From NCBI GenBank assembly GCA_964402995.1, contig CAYOEA010000001.1:186001-250000 (forward strand): 64,000 nt of DNA, given 5' to 3'. The DNA comes from GCA-2686295 sp964402995 (GTDB taxonomy: Archaea > Nanobdellota > Nanobdellia > Woesearchaeales > GCA-2686295). Below, piece by piece: positions 33,702-42,473 of the stretch. The position numbers and the translations under genes were made by a program. Each line of letters begins with the position of its first letter. Position 1 is the stretch's first letter. Below the pieces are notes generated by a model. That model searched no databases, had not been told where the DNA came from, and saw nothing but the letters and a program-made list of their open reading frames with translations.

Positions 33702-33736
33702 AAACTTTTAAAAAAACTATTTTTCAAAAAAATAAA

Positions 33737-34096
33737 ATGGACAAAGAAAAAACTATAGTTGGATTCATAGAAAAAGTTAAACTTAATGGCTCTGACAGTG
33801 AAGAAGAAATTTTAGCAAGAATAGATACAGGTGCAACAAATAGTTCAATTGATTTAAAACTAGCATCAAAACTAAAACTAGGTCCAGTCATACAATCAAA
33901 ATTAATTAAAAGTGCAAATGGAACAAGACTTCGACCAGTGATAGAATCAGAAGTAGAAATTTGCGGGCACAGAATTAAAACAAAATTTACATTAGCAGAT
34001 AGAAGTCACATGAGATATCCAGTTTTAATTGGACAAAATATCCTAAAACAAGGATTCTTAATTGATCCTAACAAAGAGGAAATAACTCAAAAATGA
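33737..34096 (+). CDS. RimK-associated retropepsin-like protein
   Basis: A 119-residue single aspartyl-protease-like domain. The active-site triplet is D30-T-G in ARIDTGATNSSID, and the second half ends in PVLIGQNILKQGFLIDP. The family (Pfam Zn_protease/RimK-linked retropepsin) is often encoded beside RimK ATP-grasp ligases, and that is the case here. The pair may cut or process the amino-acid tags that the ligase adds. It probably works as a dimer. Confidence 0.88.
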   Translation: MDKEKTIVGFIEKVKLNGSDSEEEILARIDTGATNSSIDLKLASKLKLGPVIQSKLIKSANGTRLRPVIESEVEICGHRIKTKFTLADRSHMRYPVLIGQNILKQGFLIDPNKEEITQK

Positions 34097-34151
34097 AAGT
34101 AGAAATTTTAAAAAACAAATTTCTTGTCCTTAAATTTCTAGAGGGATGTTT

Positions 34152-35231
34152 ATGAAGGCTGCAATTATAAGCATGGGAAGTGTAAGTTCAGAATGGACTG
34201 CGAAAGCTATGAGAAAATATTTTGAAGAAGTTGATGAAATAAATCTAAAAGAAATTGAAGTGAACTTTTCAGGTAAAAACTCAGAGGTTTTATACCAAGG
34301 AAAAGATTTAGGAAAATATGATTGCATATATGCAAAAGGGTCATTTAGATACGCACAACTTCTAAGATCAATTGTATCACTTCTAAAAGGAAAAGCATAC
34401 ATTCCAATTGAAGAATCAGCATACACAATTGTTCATGACAAACTTCTAACTCAATTAAGATTACAAGAATTTAATATTCCAATGCCAAGAACTTATTTAA
34501 GTGCTACAACAGAAGCTGCAAAGACGTTACTTGAAAGAACAAAATTCCCAATTATAATGAAATTTCCACAAGGAACACAAGGAAAAGGAGTTATGTTTGC
34601 AGATTCTTATGCATCAGCATCATCAATGCTAGACGCACTGTCAGCATTAAAACAACCATTTATCATCCAAGAATTTGTAGAAACAGGCGGGGAAGATATT
34701 AGAGTTATGGTTATAGGCGATAAAGCAGTTGTTAGTATGAAAAGAAAAGCTGCAGAGAATGAAATTAGATCAAATATTCATGCAGGCGGTACAGGTGAAA
34801 TTGCTAAAATAGACGAGTATACTAAAAAAGTCGCAGTTGATACTGCTAAAGCAATGGGCGTTGATATTTGCGGAGTTGATATTCTTTATGGAGTAAAAGG
34901 ACCTCAAGTAATAGAAGCAAACTTAAGTCCTGGATTACAAGGAATAACAGAAGCAACAGGAATTGATGTTGCAGATTTAATCGCAAAATATCTTTATGAA
35001 CAATCCGTGGAATTTAAAAATAAAGGAAAGAAAAAAGATACAGCAGACATCATGAATGAATTAGATACTGCAAAAGAAGGGAAAACAATTATCAGACCTT
35101 TAGACTTTAGAGGAGTTAGGGTTTTACTACCTGAGATTGCAACTAAGATTTCTGGAATTAAAGAAAGTGATGATGTAGAACTTAAGATGGAGAATAAAAA
35201 AATCACTATCGAGAAATTTGAAGTAAATTAA
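34152..35231 (+). CDS. RimK-family ATP-grasp ligase
   Basis: An ATP-dependent carboxylate-amine ligase of the RimK/LysX type that adds an amino acid to a protein or small molecule. ATP-grasp signatures are IIMKFPQGTQGKGVMFADS, FIIQEFVETGGEDIRVMVIG and VIEANLSPGLQGI. A ~65-residue C-terminal extension ends in a beta segment (VRVLLPEIATKISGIKES) resembling an AbrB-like/SpoVT barrel. The start is taken at 34152, because GAGGG (34141-34145) sits too close to the ATG at 34146. The last eight codons plus stop reappear downstream (35270-35296). Confidence 0.88.
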   Translation: MKAAIISMGSVSSEWTAKAMRKYFEEVDEINLKEIEVNFSGKNSEVLYQGKDLGKYDCIYAKGSFRYAQLLRSIVSLLKGKAYIPIEESAYTIVHDKLLTQLRLQEFNIPMPRTYLSATTEAAKTLLERTKFPIIMKFPQGTQGKGVMFADSYASASSMLDALSALKQPFIIQEFVETGGEDIRVMVIGDKAVVSMKRKAAENEIRSNIHAGGTGEIAKIDEYTKKVAVDTAKAMGVDICGVDILYGVKGPQVIEANLSPGLQGITEATGIDVADLIAKYLYEQSVEFKNKGKKKDTADIMNELDTAKEGKTIIRPLDFRGVRVLLPEIATKISGIKESDDVELKMENKKITIEKFEVN

Positions 35232-35296
35232 AATTAAAATTTCTTAAACTTTGTAAAAAGTATTTGTAAACTATCGAAAAGTTTGAAGTTAATTAG
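35205..35296 (+). repeat. Degenerate duplicate of the rimK-like gene tail
   Basis: The last nine codons (35205-35231, T-I-E-K-F-E-V-N-stop) are matched at 35270-35296 with 23 of 27 bases equal. All four changes are synonymous (GAG/GAA, AAA/AAG, GTA/GTT, TAA/TAG). The match ends at both sides of this short stretch. Confidence 0.6.
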
Positions 35297-35414
35297 TTAT
35301 AATTTATTTTCTTAAAATATTTTCTAATTAAAGAATATAAATAGTACTATAAAAAAAATAATGAAATTAATTTAAATTATATATGTAAAGAATAAATTTA
35401 TTTTAATTAAAAAT

Positions 35415-35687
35415 TTAAAGAATGTTTCTTATTTGATCAATATGCTTTGCGACTTCTTCTCCCTTTGGAGTTAATGTCAGAACTTTTAATCTTCCTTGCT
35501 TATCAAAACTTACTAAACCAGCTTTATTCATTTCTTGAAGAATTTTTACAACATGACTATAAGTACAATCTACAACTTTTGCAAGTGAAGAAGCATACAT
35601 TTCAGTATTTTTATTTAAAAGATTAACAAGCATCATTGCCGGTTTTTCTCTAAAAAATATTCCAAATACTTTTTCTTTTTTACCCAT
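35415..35687 (-). CDS. Winged-helix transcriptional regulator (MarR-like)
   Basis: A 90-residue DNA-binding protein. Helices with KPAMMLVNLLNKNTEMYASSLAKVVDCTYSHVVKILQEMNKAGLV form a winged helix-turn-helix, and LTPKGEEVAKHIDQI is the usual C-terminal helix of small archaeal MarR/PadR-like regulators. AGGGGA lies just before the ATG. A perfect dyad about 49 bp upstream, next to the TATA region, is a likely own operator. It follows the MATE gene on the same strand. Confidence 0.85.
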   Translation of the reverse strand: MGKKEKVFGIFFREKPAMMLVNLLNKNTEMYASSLAKVVDCTYSHVVKILQEMNKAGLVSFDKQGRLKVLTLTPKGEEVAKHIDQIRNIL

Positions 35688-35735
35688 TTAATTCCCCTAG
35701 TTTTACTTAAATAAAAGTGTTTATATATTTATATG

Positions 35736-35758
35736 TATTGGAAAGGTTATTTCCAATA
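35736..35758. promoter_or_regulatory. Operator-like dyad upstream of the MarR-like gene
   Basis: TATTGGAAA (35736-35744), spacer GGTTA, TTTCCAATA (35750-35758) form perfect 9-bp arms. On the minus strand the dyad lies directly upstream of the AT-rich TATA region (about 35718-35733) of the HTH gene. Confidence 0.6.
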
Positions 35759-35822
35759 ATATATGTGTCAAGCTATAGTTAGAAATATCATCTTTATATA
35801 TAAACTTATCGGTCAAACCGCA

Positions 35823-37181
35823 TCAAGACACACTTGCAGAACTTGACTTAGATAATAATTTAAGTTGAGATCGCACCATGAAAATAGTTACAATGAATGC
35901 AAAGAAGTCAGCCACGACAAAAGAATACCAAATTCCATCAAGACCAAACCACAATGGAAGAATTAAAACAAGCGGTATAAAGAAAATTATTTGACGTAAA
36001 ATTGAAAGAACAAAAGCAGGTATTGCTTTGCCCAAAGATTGATACAAGCCACCAGCAACCAATTGAAATCCAATAATTGGAAACAATAAAACGATGATTC
36101 TCATAGCTCTTGTAGCCATATCAATTAGCGCGACATCGGTTGAAAAAAGAGAAATAATAGGTCTAGTGAAAATCATGAATAAAACAAATGCAACTATTGA
36201 AAGTATGGTTGCATATTTAATGGAAAGAGTGATTGATTCTTTTGCTCTTTGAAATTTCTTCGCACCATAATTAAAACCAAGAATTGGCTGCATACCTTGA
36301 ACGATACCAAAGATAGGCATAAAAACAAAAGCAAGTAAACGATTAACAACACCAAATGCAGCAATGGCTAAACTTCCACCATAGAACGCAAGAGAATTAT
36401 TAATTATGATTGCTGCAAAACTACCAGCTGCTTGCCTTGCAAAAGATGAAGAACCAATTGCAATTGACTCTTTAAATATCTTAAAATTAAAGCATAAATT
36501 TTTTAGAGAAAATTGAATGGTGCTTTTAGGAGATACAAAATAAATGAATGCGTAAACAGCACCAAAAATCTGACCAATGACAGTTGCTAAAGCAGCCCCT
36601 TTAACACCCATGTGCAAAACAAATATGAAAATAGGATCTAAAATAAAATTTAGTATAATTGATATAATCATGACAGTCATTGCAGTCTTAGCATGACCTT
36701 GAGCTCGAATAATATTATTACTTGAAGATGCAAATGCTAAAAAAATACTTCCAAAGAAAATAATACCCATATAATCCATGGCATAAGGAAGCAAGTCAGG
36801 TGTGGCGCCAAACAAAATCAACAACGGTTTTAGAAAAATAATTCCTAATACAGTCATAATAACACTAATGAAAAATACTGAAGTAAAGAAAGTTCCAAAT
36901 GCAGACTTCGCAGTTGCATGATCATTTGCACCAAGAGCTCTAGAAATGATAGAAGCCATACCCATACCTAAAGCCATAGACACAGCCATCATCAACATTT
37001 GAATAGGAAATGAAACTGCAACACCACCAATACCTAAAGTACCAACACTTCTGCCAATAAAAATAGTATCTACAAGATTATATAATGCGATAGTTAACAA
37101 ACCAATCATAGCAGGAACAGATTGTTTCATAAGAAGAGAAGAAAGTTTACCTGTTCCAAGAAAAGAAGATTTGTTAATCAT
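35823..37181 (-). CDS. MATE-family efflux transporter
   Basis: A membrane antiporter that exports drugs or metabolites with Na+ or H+. The 452-aa chain has about twelve hydrophobic helices in two halves. MATE signatures are SVPAMIGLLTIALYNLVDTIFIGR and later GIVQGMQPILGFNYGAKKFQRA. There is no extra domain. The MarR-like regulator gene follows 135 nt downstream on the same strand and may be linked to it; no matching dyad is seen before the MATE start. Confidence 0.95.
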   Translation of the reverse strand: MINKSSFLGTGKLSSLLMKQSVPAMIGLLTIALYNLVDTIFIGRSVGTLGIGGVAVSFPIQMLMMAVSMALGMGMASIISRALGANDHATAKSAFGTFFTSVFFISVIMTVLGIIFLKPLLILFGATPDLLPYAMDYMGIIFFGSIFLAFASSSNNIIRAQGHAKTAMTVMIISIILNFILDPIFIFVLHMGVKGAALATVIGQIFGAVYAFIYFVSPKSTIQFSLKNLCFNFKIFKESIAIGSSSFARQAAGSFAAIIINNSLAFYGGSLAIAAFGVVNRLLAFVFMPIFGIVQGMQPILGFNYGAKKFQRAKESITLSIKYATILSIVAFVLFMIFTRPIISLFSTDVALIDMATRAMRIIVLLFPIIGFQLVAGGLYQSLGKAIPAFVLSILRQIIFFIPLVLILPLWFGLDGIWYSFVVADFFAFIVTIFMVRSQLKLLSKSSSASVS

Positions 37182-37261
37182 AGTGAGAAATTGGTGCGGG
37201 TTGTTTTAAAAAAGTTTTGATTGAATTAATATTTAACATCCAGTTAAAACAGACTAACGTT

Positions 37262-37414
37262 TACCATCGATAACAAAAAATAAAAAACTTTTTTAAGCAT
37301 CAGGAAAAAGCAAAAAGAAAAGACTGCTTTTTACCATCAACAACAAAAAAAAATAAAAAACTTTTTTGAGCATCAGGAAAAAGCAAAAAGAAAAGACTGC
37401 TTTTTACCATCAAC
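37262..37414 (-). repeat. Tandem duplication of a gene tail and its T-rich terminator
   Basis: A 46-nt block coding the last residues and stop of the radical SAM-HhH protein (37369-37414) is repeated exactly at 37296-37341. The surrounding poly-A/T part is also repeated, giving a period of 73 bp. On the transcribed strand each copy ends in stop, then a T-rich tract, so the terminator is doubled. Confidence 0.9.
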
Positions 37415-38467
37415 ATCTATAAAAGGTTTAGCATTATTAAGTCTGACACCAAAATCTTGTAATTGAGAATACTTAGAAATCTTAGATTTAGAATAAACAA
37501 TTCGTCTAGCAGAAGTAGGACCAATGCCTGGGACTCGAATTAAATCATCAAAAGACGCTTGGTTAATATCAAGAGGGCTGTCAAAATGATTTCTTGCAAG
37601 AGCTAATTTTGGATCAATGCGAGGGAGCATTCCATCATCCATAATGGACAAGAGTTCTTTTAATTTAAATTTATAATCTCTAAGAAGAAAATCAGAATTA
37701 TAAAGACGAGTCTGCCTCAGAGCCGATTCAGGTGGGGCGGCCTGAAGAAGAGTTCCTTTAACCGGCCTGAATGCAGAAAAATATACTCGCTTTAGAGAAA
37801 GAGCATTATACTCCCAATTAGTCATTTTCAAAACTTCTTTATCGGTGGAGAGGGAATTTAGAATTAGTTGTGTTGTTTGACCACCTGACAAATTTAATTT
37901 AGAAATCCAAGACTGTCTACGAAGAATATCTGATTTGTAATCTTTACAAGAGGAGAGCTCAGATAAAGCAGACTTATTTGGCGCTTCAATATTAACACTC
38001 ATACGATTAGAATATTCTGATGCTTGCTTAATAAGCTCATAAGAAGTTCCGGGTAGCACCTTGAAATGTATGTATCCCCTAAAGTTGTATTTCTCCCTTA
38101 TGAGTTTAATTGCTTGAATCATACGTTCCGATTCAACATCAGGATTCTTAGAAACACCCGAGCTAAGAAAAAGACCATCAACATTCAGCTTTTGATTTAA
38201 TCGCATAAAAAGATTCGCAAGCTCATTTGGCTCATAAGCAGCTTTCTTTTGTTTACAATCATTACCAGCAGCATTCTGACAATAATGACAATCAAACGAA
38301 CAAGAATTATTCATGAGGGTTTTGAAAATTCTACAAGTCTGATGTTCTGCTTTCGCATGATAGATACCGCCTAAACCTTGATTTACGTTAACTTCGCACA
38401 TCTTAGGACCGCAACTATCAAAGCTTCCAGCTTCGCCAAGAATCTTTGCCTTTTCAAGTGTGTTCAT
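37373..38467 (-). CDS. Radical SAM protein with helix-hairpin-helix, putative DNA modification/repair
   Basis: A 364-aa protein of the putative DNA-modification/repair radical SAM group. The 4Fe-4S cysteines are C56, C60 and C63 in NNSCSFDCHYCQN. Other Cys precede them (FDSCGPKMC). The C-terminal part has a helix-hairpin-helix LIRVPGIGPTSARRIV that binds DNA without sequence preference. Bacterial members are encoded beside a uracil-DNA-glycosylase-like partner, which is not seen here. A TATA-like box lies 26 nt before the ATG. Its 3' end is tandemly duplicated. Confidence 0.88.
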   Translation of the reverse strand: MNTLEKAKILGEAGSFDSCGPKMCEVNVNQGLGGIYHAKAEHQTCRIFKTLMNNSCSFDCHYCQNAAGNDCKQKKAAYEPNELANLFMRLNQKLNVDGLFLSSGVSKNPDVESERMIQAIKLIREKYNFRGYIHFKVLPGTSYELIKQASEYSNRMSVNIEAPNKSALSELSSCKDYKSDILRRQSWISKLNLSGGQTTQLILNSLSTDKEVLKMTNWEYNALSLKRVYFSAFRPVKGTLLQAAPPESALRQTRLYNSDFLLRDYKFKLKELLSIMDDGMLPRIDPKLALARNHFDSPLDINQASFDDLIRVPGIGPTSARRIVYSKSKISKYSQLQDFGVRLNNAKPFIDVDGKKQSFLFAFS

Positions 38468-38488
38468 AAAAATAATTTTGATTGGTTT

Positions 38489-38497
38489 GTTTAAATA
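38489..38497 (-). promoter_or_regulatory. TATA box of the radical SAM-HhH gene
   Basis: TATTTAAAC on the minus strand is centred about 26 nt before the ATG at 38467, so the transcript is probably leaderless. Confidence 0.45.
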
Positions 38498-38678
38498 CGC
38501 TGCGCGAGAATGACTTGTGTCCAGTGATAATCGCCTTATCTAAAATGAAAATCTTAAGTGTATCAATTATCTTTTGAAAAACAGTACTAGGAAGCCTTTC
38601 TGAAAATCAAACTTAGTTCTATTAAAAATCCATTAATATAGTTAAATATATATATAATTAATATCTAAAGTAAGTATT

Positions 38679-41042
38679 ATGACTTATGAATATAATATTA
38701 AACCAGATAAGAAAACTTTTGTGGGATTCAGATTTTGGATTGGCACATTAAGGTTGGCTGCAATAATTCTCGTCTTAGGCTTAGTAAGCCCATTTAATAT
38801 CTGGTTACCACTTTTAGGAGTCCTTGTAGTCGTTAGACTGGGCGCATTAGTCATATTAAATATCAAATTTAAAAAAGAAAAATACATCTTTTTGAAAGAT
38901 AAAATTATCTATAAGAGCGGAGGAATATTTTCCGACCGTGAAACAGAATTAGTCATTAGAAATATAACACACGTAAAACTTCGAAAGCCATGGCTTCAAG
39001 ATATGATTACCAAATCGGCGAATATTCGTATTGAATCAGCAGGAAGTGGACTATCGGAAGTGAGTTTTTTTGGATTAAAAGAATCAGATAAAGTATATGA
39101 TTACATTATGCAAATGATGCGATATAACGGATTTTCTTTAAAGATGGACAAGAAAATTCAAGAAGAAAAGCCACATCCACTAGGAGTATTCTTTGAAGTA
39201 TTCAAAAACGTTCTAATAACACTTGCAGTTATATTATACATAGGTTTTGATTTTATTGTAGAAGCAAAATCAGGCATGGATTCAATTCCAATAGAAGCAA
39301 TAATTGGAGTTGCAGCATTAGTATTACTATATTTAGTTGGAAGATCACTATTAAGTTTCTTGGATTTAAGCAAAAGAATTTATGACGTGTATGATGATAC
39401 CATAACTTACAATGAAGGATTCTTATCAAAACATAAAGCATTCATACCTGTTGAAAACTTATCAGATACAACTTTAACTCAAACAATTGTTGATAAAATG
39501 TTTAGTTTATATGATGTTAAAATCAGTTGTCAGGGAAGTCAGCAAGAAATTCTTTTTAAGAATATGAAGAATGGACTTGCAATGAAAGACAGCGTAGATA
39601 AAGTTATATCAGGAATGAAAGGACTAGCTGGGAAAAAAGGAGAAGTAAATGTTCCTGGAGAAAAAGTTAGTGCAAAAACTAAAGTTGTAAGTGCAAAACA
39701 AGCGAGTGCAGCAAAAAGTGTAAAGCTGGAAAAAAATACTGACTACACTGCAGAATTCAAGATGAATGGAAGAAGAGCAATGTTTAAACTGTGGGTTACT
39801 TTACCAATATGTATAATCTTACTTCCACTATTACTATTCTGGATTGGAGCACTAATATACACGTTAATTGAATTAAAAAATAGGAAATACTTTGTTAGAA
39901 AAGACACTATGGAAGAAGAGTTTAACTTTTTAGCAAGAAAAAATAAAGAATTCTCAAACGATAAAATCATGGGATTAGTCTTTAAAGAAAGTTTCATAGA
40001 CAAATGGTTCAATACATTCTCAGTTGTCTTTTGGTCAATAGGATCAAGTGACAATATTAAGTTTAAACACTTAAAAAAAGAAGAAGGAATTTATGATAAA
40101 CTAATTGCAAAGATTGGAATCAAACCAGAACAAGCAGCTTATAAAATGGATTCTAAGTTTTCATTTGGAGAATTCATAAAAGCAGAATTAGGAATTATAT
40201 TTGTCAAAGTTGTATTGTTAATAGGATTAATATCAGGATATTTAGTATCACCAGCAGAAATAAAAGGATTATTCTTAGTTGCAATAGGAGTTGTTATATT
40301 AGTGATGATAGGAATAATACTGCTAAATAAAAAAGTTTTATCTTATTCAAAGATGACTTATTTTAAGAATTATTTATATCATGAATGTGGATGGCTGTTT
40401 AAAAAATTCATATATGTGCCTTACGAGAATGTTAAAGACATAACAACAATCAAATACCCAGCATCAAAAATGGGCTCAGTTAAGTTTAACATTGCAGGAG
40501 AAACAGCAATTAAAACAAAAAACGGTACTACTTATGTTTCAAATGGATTTAAAATTCGTTACATTGAAAACATAAAGACAAAAGATGAACTAATTGATAA
40601 CATATTATTTTACAGACCAAGTTCTGCAGAGATTACAAGTTTTGAAGATAAAATTAAGGATTATAAACCTAAAATTATCAAAATATCAAAACCAGATTTA
40701 GCAAACATCTTAGTTCCAGCAATACTTGTAAGTGTTGTTATATTTCCACTGTTAGTTATTCTACCAATTACAATAATAGGAATTGTATGGACTATCAAAG
40801 TTAAAAGCTACACAATTGAAGATTATCGAATTATGTATAAAAGCGGTATAATCTATAAACGACAACAAACAATAGTCTTTAGAAAAATAGACCATATAAA
40901 ACTAAATGAAGGAATGTTAAACAAAATGTTTAGTAATGGAAGTATAACAGTAAACACTATTGGAAGTAGCATGTCAGAAATGAAAATCACAAATGTATCT
41001 GACTACAAAGAATTCTACGAGGAATTAAAGAAACACTATTAA
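38679..41042 (+). CDS. Membrane protein with repeated bPH2 (DUF304/YdbT-like) domains
   Basis: A 787-aa protein in which pairs of membrane helices alternate with bacterial-PH-like domains. A typical one near residues 65-145 has YKSGGIFSDRETELVIRNITHVKL and ends SGLSEVSFFG. Others lie near 240-300 (GFLSKHKAFIPVENL), 560-640 and 710-787 (YKSGIIYKRQQTIVFRKIDH). Bacillus YdbS/YdbT are the best-known relatives and are linked to resistance to antimicrobial compounds; the role in archaea is unknown. AT-rich promoter sequence precedes the ATG. Confidence 0.82.
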   Translation: MTYEYNIKPDKKTFVGFRFWIGTLRLAAIILVLGLVSPFNIWLPLLGVLVVVRLGALVILNIKFKKEKYIFLKDKIIYKSGGIFSDRETELVIRNITHVKLRKPWLQDMITKSANIRIESAGSGLSEVSFFGLKESDKVYDYIMQMMRYNGFSLKMDKKIQEEKPHPLGVFFEVFKNVLITLAVILYIGFDFIVEAKSGMDSIPIEAIIGVAALVLLYLVGRSLLSFLDLSKRIYDVYDDTITYNEGFLSKHKAFIPVENLSDTTLTQTIVDKMFSLYDVKISCQGSQQEILFKNMKNGLAMKDSVDKVISGMKGLAGKKGEVNVPGEKVSAKTKVVSAKQASAAKSVKLEKNTDYTAEFKMNGRRAMFKLWVTLPICIILLPLLLFWIGALIYTLIELKNRKYFVRKDTMEEEFNFLARKNKEFSNDKIMGLVFKESFIDKWFNTFSVVFWSIGSSDNIKFKHLKKEEGIYDKLIAKIGIKPEQAAYKMDSKFSFGEFIKAELGIIFVKVVLLIGLISGYLVSPAEIKGLFLVAIGVVILVMIGIILLNKKVLSYSKMTYFKNYLYHECGWLFKKFIYVPYENVKDITTIKYPASKMGSVKFNIAGETAIKTKNGTTYVSNGFKIRYIENIKTKDELIDNILFYRPSSAEITSFEDKIKDYKPKIIKISKPDLANILVPAILVSVVIFPLLVILPITIIGIVWTIKVKSYTIEDYRIMYKSGIIYKRQQTIVFRKIDHIKLNEGMLNKMFSNGSITVNTIGSSMSEMKITNVSDYKEFYEELKKHY

Positions 41043-41078
41043 ATTTTTAAATTACTAAAGCAAAAAGGTGAGAGAAGA

Positions 41079-42458
41079 ATGAAAAAGAAAATACTAGTTA
41101 TAGGTTGCGGCGGAGCAGGAATGTTCTCATCAATAGTGGCCACTCAATTAAAACCAGGAAAGTTTGAAGCAACTATTCTTTCTGATGAAAAAGATATCTA
41201 TTGTAGATGTACAAGTCCTTATATTCTAACAAAACATGCAACACTAAAAGAAGCAATACAACCAAACTCAATGATAGGAGACTATGGAGTAAAACTAGTA
41301 CCAGACCCTGCAGTTAGCGTTGATTTTTCAAGAAAAGAAGTAATTGGAAAAAGCGGAGTAAACTACGGATACGATTATTTAGTAATTGCAACAGGAACAT
41401 CAGCATTTAAACCACCAATAAAAGGAATTAATGGCAATAAAATTCACACCGTAAGAACTAGCGAAGATATTGAAGACATTGCAAAACACGTTAAAAAAAG
41501 TAAAAAAGCAGTTGTTATAGGTGGCGGAATAATTGGAATTGAAATGGCTGGCGCCTTAAAAGAAAGAGGCATGAAAGTTAGCATAGTAGAAATTCAAGAC
41601 AAACTATTATCAGGAATAACTGATGAAGAATATTCAGACAAAATAAAAAATCTTTTAGAAAGTAAGAAAATTGATTTATTACTAAACTCAACTGTTAATG
41701 AAATTAAAACAAAACGCGATAAAAGCAAACAAGTAATTATAAGTCAATGCAAGAAGAACTTAAAATTAGATGCAGACTTAATAATTGTTGCGGCAGGAGT
41801 AAGACCAAATACACAATTCTTAGAAGATAGTATGCTTGCAATGGACAAAGGATATATCATTGTAAATAATAAAATGAAAACAAATAAGTCTGGCGTTTAT
41901 GCATGCGGAGATTGTAGCAGTAGTAAAAGCGCACTTGTAAATGAGAAATGGCCAAGTCAACTTGCAAGCGTTGCAATACAGCAAGCAAAAGTTGTCGGAT
42001 ACCAAATGGCAGGAATGCCAATAAACTATCATGGACACACAGATGCATTTGCATTCAAAGTACTTGGAAAAGAATTTGCACAAGCAGGACTAGATGAAGA
42101 AAAGGCACGTGATAAATTCAAAATTGTATTTACAGGAAGAGCAGAAACAACAGACATATATAAAGATATGAAAGAACACGAACCATTACAAGTAAAGTTA
42201 ATTTTTGCAGGACTACGCGGTAAGCTTATTGGAATACAAGCATATGGAAAAGGAGTAACTGGACATGTAGAATCAGGAAGTCTTGCAATGAGTTTAAATG
42301 CAGGCATCATGAAACTATTGCGTTACAATTACATCGCACACCCATCACTTACACCATGGCCATTTATGAATCCAATAATTATGGCAGCAGAAGATGCAAT
42401 GGGAAAAGTAATGGCAAGATTTAAAAAGAAATTTGGTAAATGTTGTACAAAAAAATAA
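41079..42458 (+). CDS. FAD-dependent pyridine nucleotide-disulfide oxidoreductase (NADH oxidase/CoA-disulfide reductase-like)
   Basis: A 459-aa flavoprotein with an N-terminal FAD site (VIGCGGAGMFSSIVA), a second dinucleotide site (VIGGGIIGIEMAGALKERG) and a second FAD motif (GVYACGDCSSSKSAL). The active-site Cys is C42 or C44 in DIYCRCTSPYIL; C42 equals the position in NADH oxidases and CoA-disulfide reductases. It has a dimerisation domain of standard length. GGTGAG lies 9 nt before the ATG. Likely tasks are removal of O2 or redox balance of thiols. The DUF2079 gene starts 15 nt after its stop. Confidence 0.92.
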   Translation: MKKKILVIGCGGAGMFSSIVATQLKPGKFEATILSDEKDIYCRCTSPYILTKHATLKEAIQPNSMIGDYGVKLVPDPAVSVDFSRKEVIGKSGVNYGYDYLVIATGTSAFKPPIKGINGNKIHTVRTSEDIEDIAKHVKKSKKAVVIGGGIIGIEMAGALKERGMKVSIVEIQDKLLSGITDEEYSDKIKNLLESKKIDLLLNSTVNEIKTKRDKSKQVIISQCKKNLKLDADLIIVAAGVRPNTQFLEDSMLAMDKGYIIVNNKMKTNKSGVYACGDCSSSKSALVNEKWPSQLASVAIQQAKVVGYQMAGMPINYHGHTDAFAFKVLGKEFAQAGLDEEKARDKFKIVFTGRAETTDIYKDMKEHEPLQVKLIFAGLRGKLIGIQAYGKGVTGHVESGSLAMSLNAGIMKLLRYNYIAHPSLTPWPFMNPIIMAAEDAMGKVMARFKKKFGKCCTKK

Positions 42459-42473
42459 AAGTTTTTTAAAAAA

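Noticed and set aside
33236..33727. 163-codon open frame on the minus strand
   Set aside because: Lies opposite lysS, which has full class II synthetase motifs; composition is that of a shadow frame.
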